Positions 45,208-58,912 of a DNA stretch of 64,000 nt are shown one piece after another. This DNA is from Uropetala carovei. Lineage: Eukaryota; Arthropoda; Insecta; Odonata; Petaluridae. Location: NCBI GenBank assembly GCA_036926305.1, contig JAXCHB010000198.1:2313001-2377000 (forward strand). The letters are read 5' to 3'. The notes under the pieces were generated by a model. The model searched no databases and was not told the origin of the DNA. It was given only the letters and a program-made list of their open reading frames with translations. Position 1 is the stretch's first letter, and each line of letters starts with the position of its first letter. The position numbers and the translations under genes were made by a program.

Positions 45208-48200
45208 GTGGAAAGGTAATTTATTAATATTGCTGCAGTGACTCGCTTGGCTAATATCCTCCAAGATCCTAAATTCATGCATTGCTCGGTTTCGGATTTT
45301 CGATCTGTTATTGCAGTTGCTTGTTTGGCTTTTAATAGTGTAGAGGTGCGAAATACTGAGTTGCCATGAAAAAGAATAAAAATTATGTTGTGTTTTAAAA
45401 CTTGAACTTTAAATCTTTCATCTTTATTTTTTTTAAACCTCAAATCATTGTTTCATGAATGCATGGAGAAAACAGTTTAAATATAATGTATTTTCGAGAT
45501 AACGTAATTTTTAGATCGATTTCTCGGAAAATTCTTTTTGTTTTCTCTTACTGACAAGTACTAGGTTTGGTGATATGCTCTTTAAATCTCAGTTTTAATT
45601 AAATTTCTTATTTCATTATATAATTCGACTACAAAGGAAAGATTTAAAAGTATTTGTGTCATTCCACATTTACAAACAACCTTTGAATATGTCAAAAATT
45701 ATCTAGTGATGTCCTAGATCAGATATACGGCGTAAGAAATAATCTCATTTCCAGCAAAACTAATTTAGAATGCATATGTGACATATTTATAGTGGAACAG
45801 TTAATTCTAACCCACGACTAAAAGTCATTTCTCTTTTTTTTTCTCTAGGTAAGTCTACCAACACTGGCAATTATTTCCTCTAAAAAATAATTAACTTCTG
45901 TCGACACATGGTGAGTGCTAGCCCTTTTTTTAAATTCTGCCTCGTATTTCATGGACCATCTCCGCTTTATTCAGCATCCCATTAAAAAAATTGCAATTTA
46001 TTTCGTCTTAACGACTTTTTTTCGCGCGGGTCGTTGATTACCTCGGGAGTATGGCGGGCGTTTTTCAGTGAGGTAACTTTTTTTTTGAACGCTTTTACTC
46101 TCACGCTGCCCGTATGGGGATAACCTTCAGGGTGCCGTTACGGTTGATTGCGTTTTGAAATCGCTAACCTGCCCACTCTTTCGATTATAGGCGCCTATCA
46201 GTTTCACTTTCTCATTAAAATGGATGTTCCGAATTGTTTGGCGTTTATTTTTTCGCATTGCGACCGGACTGACGTAGCGATGGAAAATGAACATTCGGTT
46301 GATTTCGCTGCGTATTCCCCTCGGTAAATAACTTTCGCTTTCGTGCATCTTATCGGGAAATCGGGGAGGTTTTTTAATCAACTCCATATTTTTGTTTAGA
46401 TGGATAAGGAATTTTCGTACTATTTACTGGAAATGCAACTTTTTGTAATGGTATCAAATAGATAGTTTTCTTTTACAAAGTGAAAGGTTTTATAACGGTC
46501 AGTTTTGACTGCTCTGGATTTTTCTTTGTTGTTTTAGTTTTCAAGATGAAATAATGTAATTAATTGCTCAAATTTTAACAGTTTTATTTATAATAGTCGT
46601 GGCTAAAGATATTTTCTCATTTAAGCTGACGTCGCTTAGTTGAATATTCGCGTCTGCCAACGTTTTTGCGAGTGACCGCATTTTTATTCACGCGTTTATT
46701 AACTGTTCCGGTTTAAGATTTAAATTAAAGTTATATTTAATCAAAAGAAAGTTTGCGAAGTCAATTACGAAGCTTATAATTTCTTACATTAATCGTCTTT
46801 TATGCATTTAGGATTGCGTACAACTGTTAATACGCGGAAATAACGCATTTTCTAATTACGAAATTTCCTTCGAGATCGAATACCAACTTGAGAACAGTGA
46901 GTCATAATTAAGTAACTTAATAGCTTATAATTTTGATATTACCCTAATTTTCTTATCCCTGCATAAAAATCTTGTGATGCCTAGAAGAGTAGTACTCTTT
47001 AAGTTCATGTTCTCAGTAATGAAGTAATCAAACATGATCCGACACTCATCTGCGCTGATTGTGACTAATTTTCATCGTTTATTAAATAGGTAGTTAATGG
47101 ATCACCTTAATTCCATTCTTCCGTCTCGGCACCATTTCTCCCTGTTTAACATTCTTTTCTATGCTCCATCCGTCTCATTACCTATTTCGTTTCGCGATGA
47201 ACGCGATCTTTTGTTCCCAGCTAATGGGACTTGGAATCATCGTCTCGTTGGAAACCCTCCTGCATTTGATGTAAGAAGTTTTGGTCCTCTTGTGAGAGAG
47301 TGGGAGATTTGCGACCGGCCTTTGTGCTAACGCCGTATTTATCGTGCGCTGCTTGTGATACCGAGTGCGCTCAACTCTCTTGCTTACTCGAATGATGCCA
47401 CTTTGAGTGCCCTGGCATTTTTTATTTCTCCATCTCTCTATTCCCCCTCTCGTTTTGAGTGCTCTGGAGATTCACGAGTCCCTCTTCGCTCGCTCGCTCT
47501 CCGAAAATCGGTTTGGAGTGCGAGTTTAGAGATCCGCGTATGAATTGAAGCGATCTGACCCGATGTATCAACGTAAAAGTCTAGTTTTGTGTGTTTTCTC
47601 GTATGTTGAACCAAAAAAATGAAGGACTGGACGTCTCATAAAAAAAGCGTTACTAGCCAATGGGCTCGAACAAAAAAGATATGACATCTCTAAGGGTTTC
47701 TTTTTTCCAAAGAGATTTCCTTTTTTCAATCGTGTAGAATAATAAATTTTTTTTGTTCGCGAAAGAAATTGCACACATCGCTGTACTTTTTACTTGATTT
47801 CCTTAACTTTATTTTATCCATAAAAGGATGCGTTTTTTTTAATTTCGGAAGCCCCTAAATCCAAATATATATATTTGTGTAAAAAAATGTCGACCCATTT
47901 TTACGCCGTGGAAGATTTATCTCGATTTGTTTTTCTTTAGCATTGGTGGAAAGCATCTAAAAAATCGTGCCCTGAAGAAATTCTTTTATCATATTCAGTT
48001 TTCAGACCGACGGCAAAATAAACGCACCATTTCGACGCAATATTCGCTTCACTTATTTTTCCGGGGCGAACATCAGGAGACAGTACCGTCTATCCTCGCA
48101 TTAAGATTTAAGAGATGGACGCGAGTCCCTCAGGAGGCAATATCCGCACTCTCAAGAGTTCATGGTAGAATAAGCGCCATCTTGTGGCATAACTTCGCTT

Positions 48201-50129
48201 CTATCTAAATAAGGAAAAAAAAGAAAGAAAAGATTACTTTCACTCTTTTTTTCTCTCCCTGAAATCACCAGCCCAAAATCTATTCGCAATCCTTCGCTGA
48301 GTGGCCACTTTCTTCTCCGGCATATTTCGTTTATCCATCCGGAAATGGTTATACATCCACGTTCTCGGAGTGCCTCTTAAATCTCCCGCCCGCAAAAAAA
48401 ATACCGAATTTTCCTTCGTAAGCGAAAACGATGATTTTTCATATCCACGAAATGAGCGGGCGTATGGATTTCCGAGCCACGAGATGTCGCGAGGAAGGAA
48501 AGAAAAACGGTACGTCGTTAGGCACCAATCTCGCCTCACTCGCCGCGGTTCGGCAGTGCGTAGGAAATTACTTTTTTATTTCCTCCTGGAATTTACTCTT
48601 AACGACGGGCGATATTTTGTGTTTGCACGAACCGTTTAGTTAGATTTACACTGAGAAAGATTTATCACGAGCTCATGATGACGTTCCAGAAGTGCGTCTA
48701 TTGTTAGATAGCTCTATAGACTTGCATATTTGTGATAACTTGTGTATATATGTAATTTCATTAATAGAGACATTTTATTCCTCAATGCTGGTCGTGTAGC
48801 TATCATAAAAAATATTCTACATTATGTAAATAATTCAAAAAATTGTTATGAATAATTAAACCACGATTAATAGAACTCGTTATATATTTTTGACGGTAAA
48901 ATTATAATGAAACAGTGTTGTTTTTAAGTAGCTAAAAACCTAATCGTTTGGCAATTTGGGGATTAGAATGGGAAGTACATCGAAGAGGGAATAGTGTGCG
49001 TGTGTGTGTGTACGCACAAACAAATGTACTCATACATACATATATGAAATACGGAGATTCTCTCTGGCCAGCTATTTGATAGAGAAATTGTGTCGGAGCA
49101 ATTCTCCAAGTTTGCGAAAACACTCCCTTTTCCTTCATCAAGCTGATTGCTAAAGCCCTATCGCTCTAGCGCAGTTTTGCTCGTGACTGGCCAAACAGTC
49201 GGGCTTTATGTTTGCAATAACCTCGGAGAGAAAAAAAGAAAGTAGCTCAGGGAGCCACTCGGCAATTTTATAAAACTCTCTTTCTCGTATTCTTCCTCTC
49301 TCTCTCTCGCTCTCCCGTGCGGCTGTTTCAGTTTTTCCCATCCGAAGTCCTGGTCGTTAGGCGCTTATTTTCTTTTCCTTTCTCCGAATCCAGGTTGTGT
49401 ATCAGAAGAAAAATTCTTCCGTCTCTTATTCGAAGTGTCTCCGAAGAAATTCTCGCGTTGCCTGAGGCGACAAGTGGTCGCTTGGCAGCCATCAATGGAG
49501 CGAGCCAAGACGCGAGGAGGTTTCGCTCATCATGTTATCCCTAACGAATACGCCTCTTAAGTGCCGCTATATATAAACGGTTGATAATCGCTCTTGACGA
49601 GAAATTTGATGCCTCAGTTCGATTTTTCACTTCGTTCTGAAGCTTTCACCGAGGCAGTTTCCGAATTGTTGTGCACAATGTAATCTTTTTCACGTATTAA
49701 TTCAAACAACTTTATTTATTGTAAACAATGCTGCGTGCATCGATTGGATACTTTCTCTAGCAAGATAATGGTAAATCTCGGAAGTTTTCCTTTACTATCA
49801 GAGATCTTTGTTACGTTTTCCATTTAGGGACACTTTGTGACTATCCACCGATTTCGCTTTCTGCAAATTTTCAAGAGTGCTCTAACGATATTTGAACTTT
49901 CACTCTCATCGCGGCACATTATCGACAAATTATGGAACGTTTCCCTGGTTCGTTGCCAGGCAATTTGAAGATTCACACTAAATTTTTCAAGTGTTAAGGA
50001 GTGTTTTCGCAGTAATGAAATCATCTCGTTCCTTTTATATGGAGTTATTTCTGAATTTCATTAATAGCAAATAAGTCAGTTTTATTCCTTAGTACCGTTA
50101 AGGTAGAATATAGCAAGACTAGTATAAGT
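44800..50129. other. Intergenic, no gene recognised
   Basis: A (TA)n run of about 44 bp lies at 45161-45204. The rest is mixed sequence with moderately CpG-containing patches (about 46020-46380, 47100-47560 and 48240-48640) where short frames are open, but none shows a domain I recognise. Confidence 0.45.
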
Positions 50130-50470
50130 GCCCGTCAAAAATTACGGGGACGATCGATTATTCTGAAATCTTACCTCCTGCTGAGAAGGTTGCCTTCGAT
50201 CCGAGCGAAGGTTCGAAACCCTCGCCGCGAGTGCTTCAAAAACTGACCTCTTGCCAGGTATATTTCTGTTTCAGAACCTGACAGCAAGACAAAGGGACAG
50301 AATAAGGTTTTTATATATTACCGATACATTAAAACGTTTTGTTATTATATCATGATGCTATCCTGAAAATTTCATCAAATTCGGTTCAGTCGTTTGCGAG
50401 ATATTAAGCTTCAAAAAGCATTACATGACAAAGAGACAAAGTGACGCTGTCTTTTATATTTGTTTTGTGA
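50130..50470 (+). repeat. Possible tRNA-related SINE
   Basis: GGTTCGAAACC at 50210-50220 is an exact pol III B-box match. About 150 bp downstream is AATTTCATCAAATTCGGTTC followed by AGTCGTTTGCGAGATATTAA (50368 onward), a 3' sequence style seen in insect SINEs/LINEs that share RTE-like tails. No convincing A box and no target duplication were found, so the call is tentative. Confidence 0.35.
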
Positions 50471-53400
50471 TGTGTGTTATGTTCGAGGATTTTTTTCACT
50501 TCGTATTCCACGGAGCATTTTCCTTTTTCTCCCTGCATTAAGGAATTATAACACAACTCCTACGAAGAATGCGAATCATTTTTCAATACGCTCCTTTGGT
50601 GAGGGAATATTAGGTTAGTGTTCATAAAGCAAAACCCGAGTATTTTTACGGGCTCAATTTCAGTAGCGAGCCGTCATCGCACGCGTTAGACGTTTTTACG
50701 AAATACCACATCGGTTCTTCCAAACATCGCACTTCATTCCATTTAATGCGGTTGTATGAGAGGCGAATATCTTTTTGGCGTCTCAACAAAAAAAGGTCGT
50801 TAACCAAGGCTTGTATGAGGGATGTTTAAGGGGAGCTTCCTGGTTTGGATCCCGTGTAACAAATGACGGCGCCTCGCCGCAAGGAAGCTTCGACCCGTAT
50901 GATGCCTCTATTCTCGTTACCGCTTCTCCGCGTATGTCTCTCGTAAAGAACTTCGAAAAGAGTTCCGAGACGTTCGGGAACTTTTTTGATTGTGATGAAT
51001 CGCTCTTCAGATGAAGTTCTCACGTGACCATATCTCTCTCCTCTTGCGCTCTAATCTCCTGCCTCTGAGGAGAGAGAGAGGCCTCGGAAAACGAGCGATT
51101 TTTTTATAGAGATAGGGAGTCCGAGAGAAAAAATGCACGCTTTGGATCTGATGGGCACCAAAAGTGCACGGATGTGAAGTCGCGTGAGTGGAGCGAATAT
51201 CCCGCGCTCTTTTGTCTGTCTGTCTGTCTTCCATTTATTTCTCATTCGGTCGATTCGTATCGCGCGCATCTGTGCGCTACGGCGGCAGACATACTGTGCG
51301 GTATATTCCGGGGTTGGGAGATATGTTGCTAAGGAGAAAGGTGATCGCAGGTCTCACGGAATGGGACGTTTTTCCGCCGGTCATTTCGCCGCATGCGATT
51401 CCCGCCATAATAGAGAATACATATGACTGGAAAAACATTCAAATTTTTTATAAGAAAGAACAAGGAAATGCAGAAGGCAACGAAATTCGTTTTTAATGCT
51501 ATTTAATAAGAATGAAAGCTCAAAGAATGTTGCAAAGAAATAAATTTTTTGATATAAAACTTCATGATATTACACACTATGTAACCAATTACCGTTGTGT
51601 ATTGGAGTGCACATGTAGTACATATCGTATATGATGATGATCCCGTTGGTATTTTCTCTGACGATTCCTTAAAATGTGTGGTGCTCTGCCACTAATTTGC
51701 GGTGTTTCTCCTGTTTTTGTTCTCTAGATGTTTCAGAACTGTGAATACCATAAATTTTAATAATACATTCGGCCTCTTGAGTGTCAGTAACTTTGAAAAT
51801 TTAAACATTATTAGAACCGCATTTCTTCAGATGCTGTTGGTATTTTATAACCACATGAAAAGTTGTCGTTATATCAGAAATCAGTGCACGATATTCCTTA
51901 ATAGTTGTCTAATTTGAAATTAGAGTTAAAACGTCTCTTTTCATCTACCAGAAAAAATGCATTTCAATTCAAGATAACATTGCATGTTATCTCTGAATTA
52001 ACGCATTCATACATTGTGAATTGAAACTTTTGAGTATGAATTATCAATTACAGTTTTAGGCAACTACTTACATTGGGTCATCGTAACTTATGCTTATTAT
52101 ATATTTCTTCGTAATTTACAGAAGATGTTCTTAAATTTAATGGAAATCCTTTCGTATGTTCAAAAGTAATTATAAAACTCCGTCTATCATCAGTTTGGAT
52201 TTCAATAACATTTTAATCCTCACAGTCACGAAACATCAAGGGTTAATTATCTACTTAGGATATAATTTCTGCTTGTTTGGAATGGCTTCCATTTAGTACA
52301 TTTAAGTAGTTTCATAAATTGATAAAACGTCAATGGAATTTCTTATATTGTCAAGAAGCTTGCTTTAAATTAAAGTTCATTTTGTTTTCCTTTCTGGAAA
52401 ATAATATAACATCAGTTTTCGCTCTTGCCCCTTCTCTGTTTTAGTCGAATCCTAATTTTACTTTAAAATATTGCGTGAGAAGATTTCAATCATCGTCAAA
52501 CGGCGTTACTGAGTATTCATTACGCAAAACTTAATATTCATAAATATTTCCACACCTCTAGATAACACAAATAACCATGTAAATATGTATTTTTATGTTA
52601 GAAACTGTTATCTAAAATGTTATTCCTCTCAATTCACGGTTAATAATTTAGTTATTTTCTCTAAAGCCTTTTGCGTAACTTTCAGATATTAACCCGCAAA
52701 TATTTTTTCCTTGTCTTCTGATCCTTTGATCTTAATAATTCTACTCTTTTTATGTAATGTTTTAAATTTTATTTTTGAGGCAGTAATTCCTATTATAACA
52801 CACCGTTTTCAGCTATATTTCCCTGCTAAGATGACACGATTTTTACACAAGAAGATGATGAATAGTTATCGATCCTTTGTGTCGTGTAATTTGATTGTTT
52901 AACTATAATAATATTATTTTTTCAACCTTCATTTCGGTAATCGGCAAAGTACCCGTTGAATGACTTGAATGAAAAGTAAACGTTGCACTAAATTGGACAC
53001 AAATAAAAAGCTAGCGTTCTCTAACTTAAAGAGTTACATCCCTTATGGAGCCCCTTTCATTTTCTCGAAAGCGTATCTAGTAGGAATTATTCTCTGCGTT
53101 CAAACTTGACTCTCAAGATTGTTGCAGCGCAGGTCTGTGCGTTTGTACAGAAACTTAGTCTTCTGAGGACTGTAAAGGGAATTCAACTTCTCTGAGAAAT
53201 AGGTCAGTCCATGCTGTGCCTCACAGTCTCATAATCGGAATCGCGAGCGAATGCCTTCCCAAATACTCCAATCTCGACCCGAGTATAGGATTTGGCGGTG
53301 AAGAGAAGAAGCACAAACACAAAACCTCCCACGACTCCATGTCGCCCTCGTGCACGCTCTTTTTTTAGTCCTTCTTTCAAACAGTTCATGTCTCATGTCT
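50471..53400. other. AT-rich intergenic, nothing recognised
   Basis: A GC-richer patch at about 50800-51430 gives short open frames without recognisable domains. From 51480 to 53200 it is AT-rich. Confidence 0.45.
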
Positions 53401-53474
53401 CAGACGATTCTTGTCTCTCTCACTCTCGACCGATTTTCTTTGCCCTCCCTCTCTCTCTTTCTCTCCCCTTTCTT

Positions 53475-53545
53475 CAGCACCCCTCTCACCCCTTCGGCAC
53501 CCCTCTCACCCCTTCAGCACCCCTCTCACCCCTTCAGCACCCCAT
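53475..53545. repeat. 20-bp tandem repeat
   Basis: About 3.5 copies of CAGCACCCCTCTCACCCCTT, starting at 53475, 53495, 53515 and 53535, nearly identical (one A/G change). They lie in a pyrimidine-rich stretch and are translated in all frames as Pro/Leu/Ser-rich peptides, which is incidental. Confidence 0.9.
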
Positions 53546-53708
53546 CTCCCTTTCAAGTCTACCTCACCACCTCGACGCTTTCCAAAACGACGCCTCTTGC
53601 CCCAGTCGCCTCTCCAACAATTCTCAAAACTCCCTTGATTTGGTGCTATGTAGAGAGCTATGTTTCCGTCCGTGCTTAATGGATGTTTTCTTTAAAGTGC
53701 GAGAACTA

Positions 53709-53870
53709 AATAGAGAGAGGGAGAGAGAGGGAGGGAGAGAGAGGGAGGGAGGGAGAGAGAGGGAGGGAGGGAGAGAGAGGGAGGGAGGGAGAGAGAGAGG
53801 GAGAGAGAGAGAGGGAGAGAGAGAGATGGATAGAGAGAGGGAGAAAGAGAGAGAGATGGAGAGAGAGAGC
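53709..53870. repeat. (GA)n/(GGGA)n compound purine repeat
   Basis: A repeat of about 160 bp in which GAGAGAGAGGGAGGGAGG-like units of 16-18 bp recur several times, giving higher-order periodicity. The plus strand is all purine apart from four T. Confidence 0.9.
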
Positions 53871-56800
53871 CTCCTTCCAAGTAGGTCGCCATTCGATGGA
53901 AGTGCTCGTAATTTGAACGCTCTCGAATGCTTTCGTCTCAATTCTTACTTTTTTCTGAAACACATTACGAGGCACATTAAGTTGTACTTTTTGTGAGAGA
54001 ATGATTAATTCTTTTGATCTAGGCAATGTTCGTTCTGTTTCCTATTTTTCATACCGACTTATTTTCTGTTCATAAAATTATTTCGCTTTCGAACATGAAA
54101 TTCCTTTTAGAAATGCTATCCTTTTTGCGTTGAGATAGACAAATGGCATATCACTTAGTTGTCGATTCTTGGCAGCTTTCATTACGAAAATTCCTACTCT
54201 CGGGTTTAATTTAATGCATAAAAAATAATTTCCGGAGTGAATATACTGGATTTTAATAAAACTAAATTTTGGCTAAAGATAGGACATGGAATTTAGTGGA
54301 TATAAAAAATGAACATCACCTTTATTGATAGGTTCGCTGATTATATTCTTATGCATATACGAATACGTATGTTCATTCTATGAAACCAAAATTTTACGGG
54401 TATATCTCTAAAATTATTTTCAATGCAAAGGTTTGGTTAAAATCTTTAGTTTTTTTTAAACGTACTGCCACCTTGTGTTTCGTGTTGTTTTTATTAATTA
54501 GAATTGATATAAAATTATTGATTCCGACTATTCATATCTATTTTATTCAGTCACACAAAACATTTTTATCGTTATAGAAAGTTTATTGTTTCCCTGGATT
54601 CACTATAATTACCAACTATATGGTTTTAGCGCATTCATAAGTTGAACTTATGTTTGCATTTTGCGTCCGCATACAACATGAGTAACTGGAGATATTATCG
54701 AGAGCAGTAAGGCACTCGGCGTCCCCTTGAGTCATACCTAAGGCGCAATCTTTTATCCGCCTATATCGATCAAGTCTCGTCATGTTAATGGACTCGAGGA
54801 AGTACCGACGAAGGGAAATGCTATTTGGATGAATGGTCCGCTCAAAAACCGTCTCTCCGCTTCGCCTTATCACGGTCCGTGCATTCTATTCTCGTCCGAC
54901 CGACTTACGCTAGCGTTTTAAACGAGGAGTTATTTGGACAGCATTAACAAAGAGACGGAGATATAGTATCTGTAAAGAGAGAGAGAGAGAGGAAAAGAGA
55001 GGTAGAGAAGGGGAGTAATAAAGGGAAGAGGGACTTAACGAATTTACGATACCATGATCCATGCCGTATTACGCCGTTTAAAAAAAAAAAAGTAGTCGCC
55101 TCACAAGTGAATGAAAATAAGAGGCTCTCTGTCTCACTCGCATACTCCTCAAAGAAATACGGAGCCATGGAAATAGCGCGAGGGGACGATGAAAAAAAAA
55201 ACGAAAAGAAAATATTGCCTCCCCGTGAGAGAGAGAAGGAGCGGGGAAAATTTACCGCAGAGGAACAATTTTGCGTGGGTCTTGAACCGCGTAACTGCTT
55301 CATCCAATAATGTCTTCTCCGCCGTTCCATAATGCCTTATTATGAGGAAGGAGGAATGAGCAAAGGGTGGCTCTCCGATGGGATGAAGGAGGAGAGGAGG
55401 GCAGAAATGAGTCTCGTTCCCTCACTCAGATAAATTTCTTAATTGGAGAGGTTTAAAGCCTCGGCCGATCCTCTTTTCCCGCCTCCCACGAGGATGGAGG
55501 AAGAGGTCTCCGGGGAAGAGGGAGAAGGGGCGGGAGCGGGGGCGGGGTGAGAGATACGAGAATGTGGGTGGAAGAGGAGGTGGAGGAGGCGGTTACGAGG
55601 ACGGGGAAAAAAGGTTGGACCGCGAGATGTGGATATGGCGTAGGGCGGTTTTTTGGGGGCGTGAGATTCCGGAAATATCGACGGGATAATATGAGTTCGG
55701 AGGTAGCTGGAGGTAATGGCGATGCGGGTCCTGGCGGTTGGGAGGGGTGGAGCAGGGAAGATAAGTTGAGGTTAACCTCCAAGTTACTTTTACATTCCCC
55801 ATGCTAAAATAGGTGAATTGGGAGCCTCTCTCTCTCTCTGTCTCTCTGGCCGGAGATGGCTTATTCTGTATCTCTCGAGAGGGACACCGAAGCCTGAGTA
55901 ATTCATCCTGCGGTGTATCGGGAGTTTAAAGTGCCCTTTGGATGCTGCACCACTGGGTTTTTAGGAGCGTTTCTCCGGTTGAGTTGGGAAATTTAACGGT
56001 TTGCTCCTGTAGTACCCAACTCGTGCACTTAAGAAGCGCAAGGTGTAAAGAATTTGGGAGCTGTTTCCGAATTAAGAAAATTGCGGTTGCATTTAACGGC
56101 TGTGCAACTCTTTCTTTTTCGTTTTTCGATTTGAAAATGGCTCGGAGAATATTTTTTTCGAAAAGTCGTGTAGTATTATTTTCTTTACGGTTTAGCTACA
56201 TTGTTCGCATCGGTATTGTTTTGTAGAAAATGTAGGTCAGTGCCGCTGTAAAAAACTCCTTGTCAGTTTTCACGAGAATAAAAATTTCCCGAGTTAGGTT
56301 TGCTTTTCTATTCCTCACTCAATCTTACCTGATTAGCACACATTTTCATTTGATTTAATTATAGGCCTTTTCACTCATCTAAAATTGGCAGTCTACGTAA
56401 AAATGTAAGTTTTAACACATCTTCCAAGTTTGTCTTATAAATATTTAATAATCATTCCAATTGAAATTAACTGCATTGAGAGCGAAGATGTAAGTTGCTT
56501 CATCAAAAACCATCGGATTATTTAAAGCAGAGAAAATTTCTCATAGATATTTATGACGCTGCCCCTCCTAAAAAAATCGCAAGAAAACTTTTTCTCCGTT
56601 TAGAATAATCTACTCTCGTTAATTAAAACAAAACGAAAAAGGAAGAGCGAAAAGGTGGGATGTTATGCAAACATTGTCCCTTTAATAACAACCACACACG
56701 CGGGCGGGCATACCCTTCCAACGGGGCGATGCAAATTGCCAATTTTGGACTGGAGGAATTTCCCTGGAGGAGCAAAGAGAGAGAGGGAATTAACAAAAAA

Positions 56801-58540
56801 CCCTCATTCCTTTTTCGGGACCATCTCTTACTTTTTATCCTTATTCTCGAGGCCTCCTTTCTCAGGGTCGGCTGCAAGGAGTTGGCTTGCAGCATTCCAA
56901 AGTCGAATACGAAAGGAAGGGGAAGGATTCAAAACCGTATGAAAGCGAGAGAGAGAGAGGGGAAACTGTTTTCGAGGGAGCGTTGGAAGGCGTAAGAAGG
57001 GAGGAGGAAACGCTAAAGAGTAACCGAGAAAGAGGGGATTAGAAAGTGAACTGAGGAATGGGTTTGCGGGGAGAGACCGGAGTGGAGATGGGCGAAATGG
57101 GTAAAATGTGAGGGTCCCGTAAAGGCCGAGGGGAAATTAGGCAACGTGGAACTGGCGTGGAATAGGAAAGAGATGTGAAAAGGGAGAGAGGAATGAAGGA
57201 GAAGGAAAAAGGGAGAGAGAGAGGGTAGGAGGCGGGACAGGAAGCAATGGTGCAAGAGGGAAGATGCGAGGGGAGGGAGGAAGTGGGGTGAAAGGGGAAG
57301 GGGGAAAGGAGGGAGGGGGAAAGGAGGAGGGAGGCAGGATTGAGCAGGCGGCTCGAAAAGGGAATCGGGTCTGTGAGCTGAGATGTCGGTGGCGGCGGCT
57401 GGTGGGCTGCGAGGTCGGCCGGCCGGCCCCTGGAAGGACTCTTTACGCAGAGAGTCCAGTAATAGGGGAAAGGAAATAAGACGGTGTGTGTGGAGGGGGG
57501 GAGAGAGAGCGGGAACAAGTGGAGGGAAGGATGCCGTTCATTTAGGGTTCTCTTTTAAGAGAGAAAAAGCTTTGGGAGCGTAATGAGGCGGGAGAATGAG
57601 TAAGGATTGTGGCTCCAAAAATTGGAAAAGTTTTATTTTTATTTTCGGGTTTCTTCCTGAAGCGGAATACATACTTGAGATCTAAGAGTTGGCGATTTTG
57701 GTTGGGATTAATGGCCGTGGCGAATTTAACTGCCAATTTTTGATAGAAATTTTATTGCCTATTTTTTTAGATTTGGCCAGTTTCAGAGGCGCTCGGATGG
57801 TGTCTTGGATTTAATTTCAGTCATAAAGTTTGCTGATAGTTGATTTTTTAAAGCGTGAATAAGGTTAAAGATTTGAGATAAGAAAAAATTCCTTTAAAAA
57901 TTGGGGTAATTAATATCTTTTTGCAAAGATGGCGATTAAAGATGAAGCGATTATTCGGTGTTAACCTTATTTAAATAATTGGTTACGATATTATTTTAAT
58001 GACTTTGAATTTAATCTCCACGATTTTGGCCATTGTCTCTGTAAAAACGCTATCACAGGGAATTTCATTTTTGTAGTTATTATAAATTATTTTAACTACA
58101 GATATTTTGACCCTAATGACGAGATTTCAAAAATTATTTTACTTCATTAACTGCTCTTTGAAAAACTACCAATCTCGTATTATGGCTGGAAACAATTTCA
58201 AGAATAAGCTATTAATTACCAAAAATTGAAAAAATAAGTACTTAGATAACTCCAATAGCCATAATAAGGCTTCATTGAAAGTAGATTCTAAATGGTTTTT
58301 AGAATCGCCAATGAAGATGGCTGTATATTAGCCCAAATGCTAATGATTTTCCATAACCTTCTTATGACATTTGGAGATACCTAAAATGAGTTCTCAATTT
58401 TAAAAATTTTGATACTTCCGAGCTAATTCTTGGATATACCTTGCTAATTTTTCTTTAACTAATTGGGTGATTCTGAATAAGTATTTTCTCATTCTAAGTT
58501 TTAGTCCAAGTAGCAAGTGAGTTTCATTGCATACCACCTT
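53871..58540. other. Intergenic with purine-rich blocks, no gene recognised
   Basis: G/A-rich blocks lie at about 55330-55790 and 56930-57560, with a GC-rich CpG patch at about 57380-57440 (GGCCGGCCGGCC). A (GA)n run is at 54976-54991. A minus-strand frame at 54616-54873 has no recognised family. The remainder is AT-rich. Confidence 0.45.
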
Positions 58541-58912
58541 AAAATCTACATCTACATGATACCCTGCAAATCACCAGACTGGTGGGTGGCAGTGGGTGCA
58601 GCGCACCAAATCCTACCTAATAACCTCCCTCGTGGGAATCACTCTCCTATTATGATCCCGTATGGTCCTTGGGAAAAACGAGCCCTGATATCGCTGGGTC
58701 TTACAGTCGATCTCTCGTATTTTATCTTCGTGATCGTGCCTGCCCATGTACGTAGGTGCCTCTAATATTCCTGAGACCTCCTCTAAGAGAACTTCCGACC
58801 TAAATTTCTCCAGAAGCCTTAACCTAGCGCTAATTCTGCGGTCCTCTAGCGATATCCAATTCAACTCCTTCAAGAGTGATGTGACGCTTAATCCTTTTCT
58901 TTCATACAAAAT
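58541..58912 (-). mobile_element. LINE-A 3'-end copy
   Basis: Reads on the minus strand as SVTSLLKELNWISLEDRRIS, ARLRLLEKFRSEVLLEEVSG and YQGSFFPRTIRDHNR, ending with the CTACATCTACAT tail at 58541. It is homologous to 31-380 and 12536-12866. The frame is open from about 58918 to its stop codon, the least damaged of the 3' ends in the window. It is truncated at its 5' end near 58900, where similarity with the copy at the window start ends. Confidence 0.9.

Noticed and set aside
53292..53996. 234-codon plus-strand frame with REREREGG-type repeats
   Set aside because: Driven by the (GA)n tract at 53709-53870 and the 20-bp repeat; the flanking parts lack any recognised motif.
57380..57440. GC-rich CpG patch as a promoter island
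   Set aside because: It is short, lies within a purine-rich block, and has no nearby exon or transcription signal.
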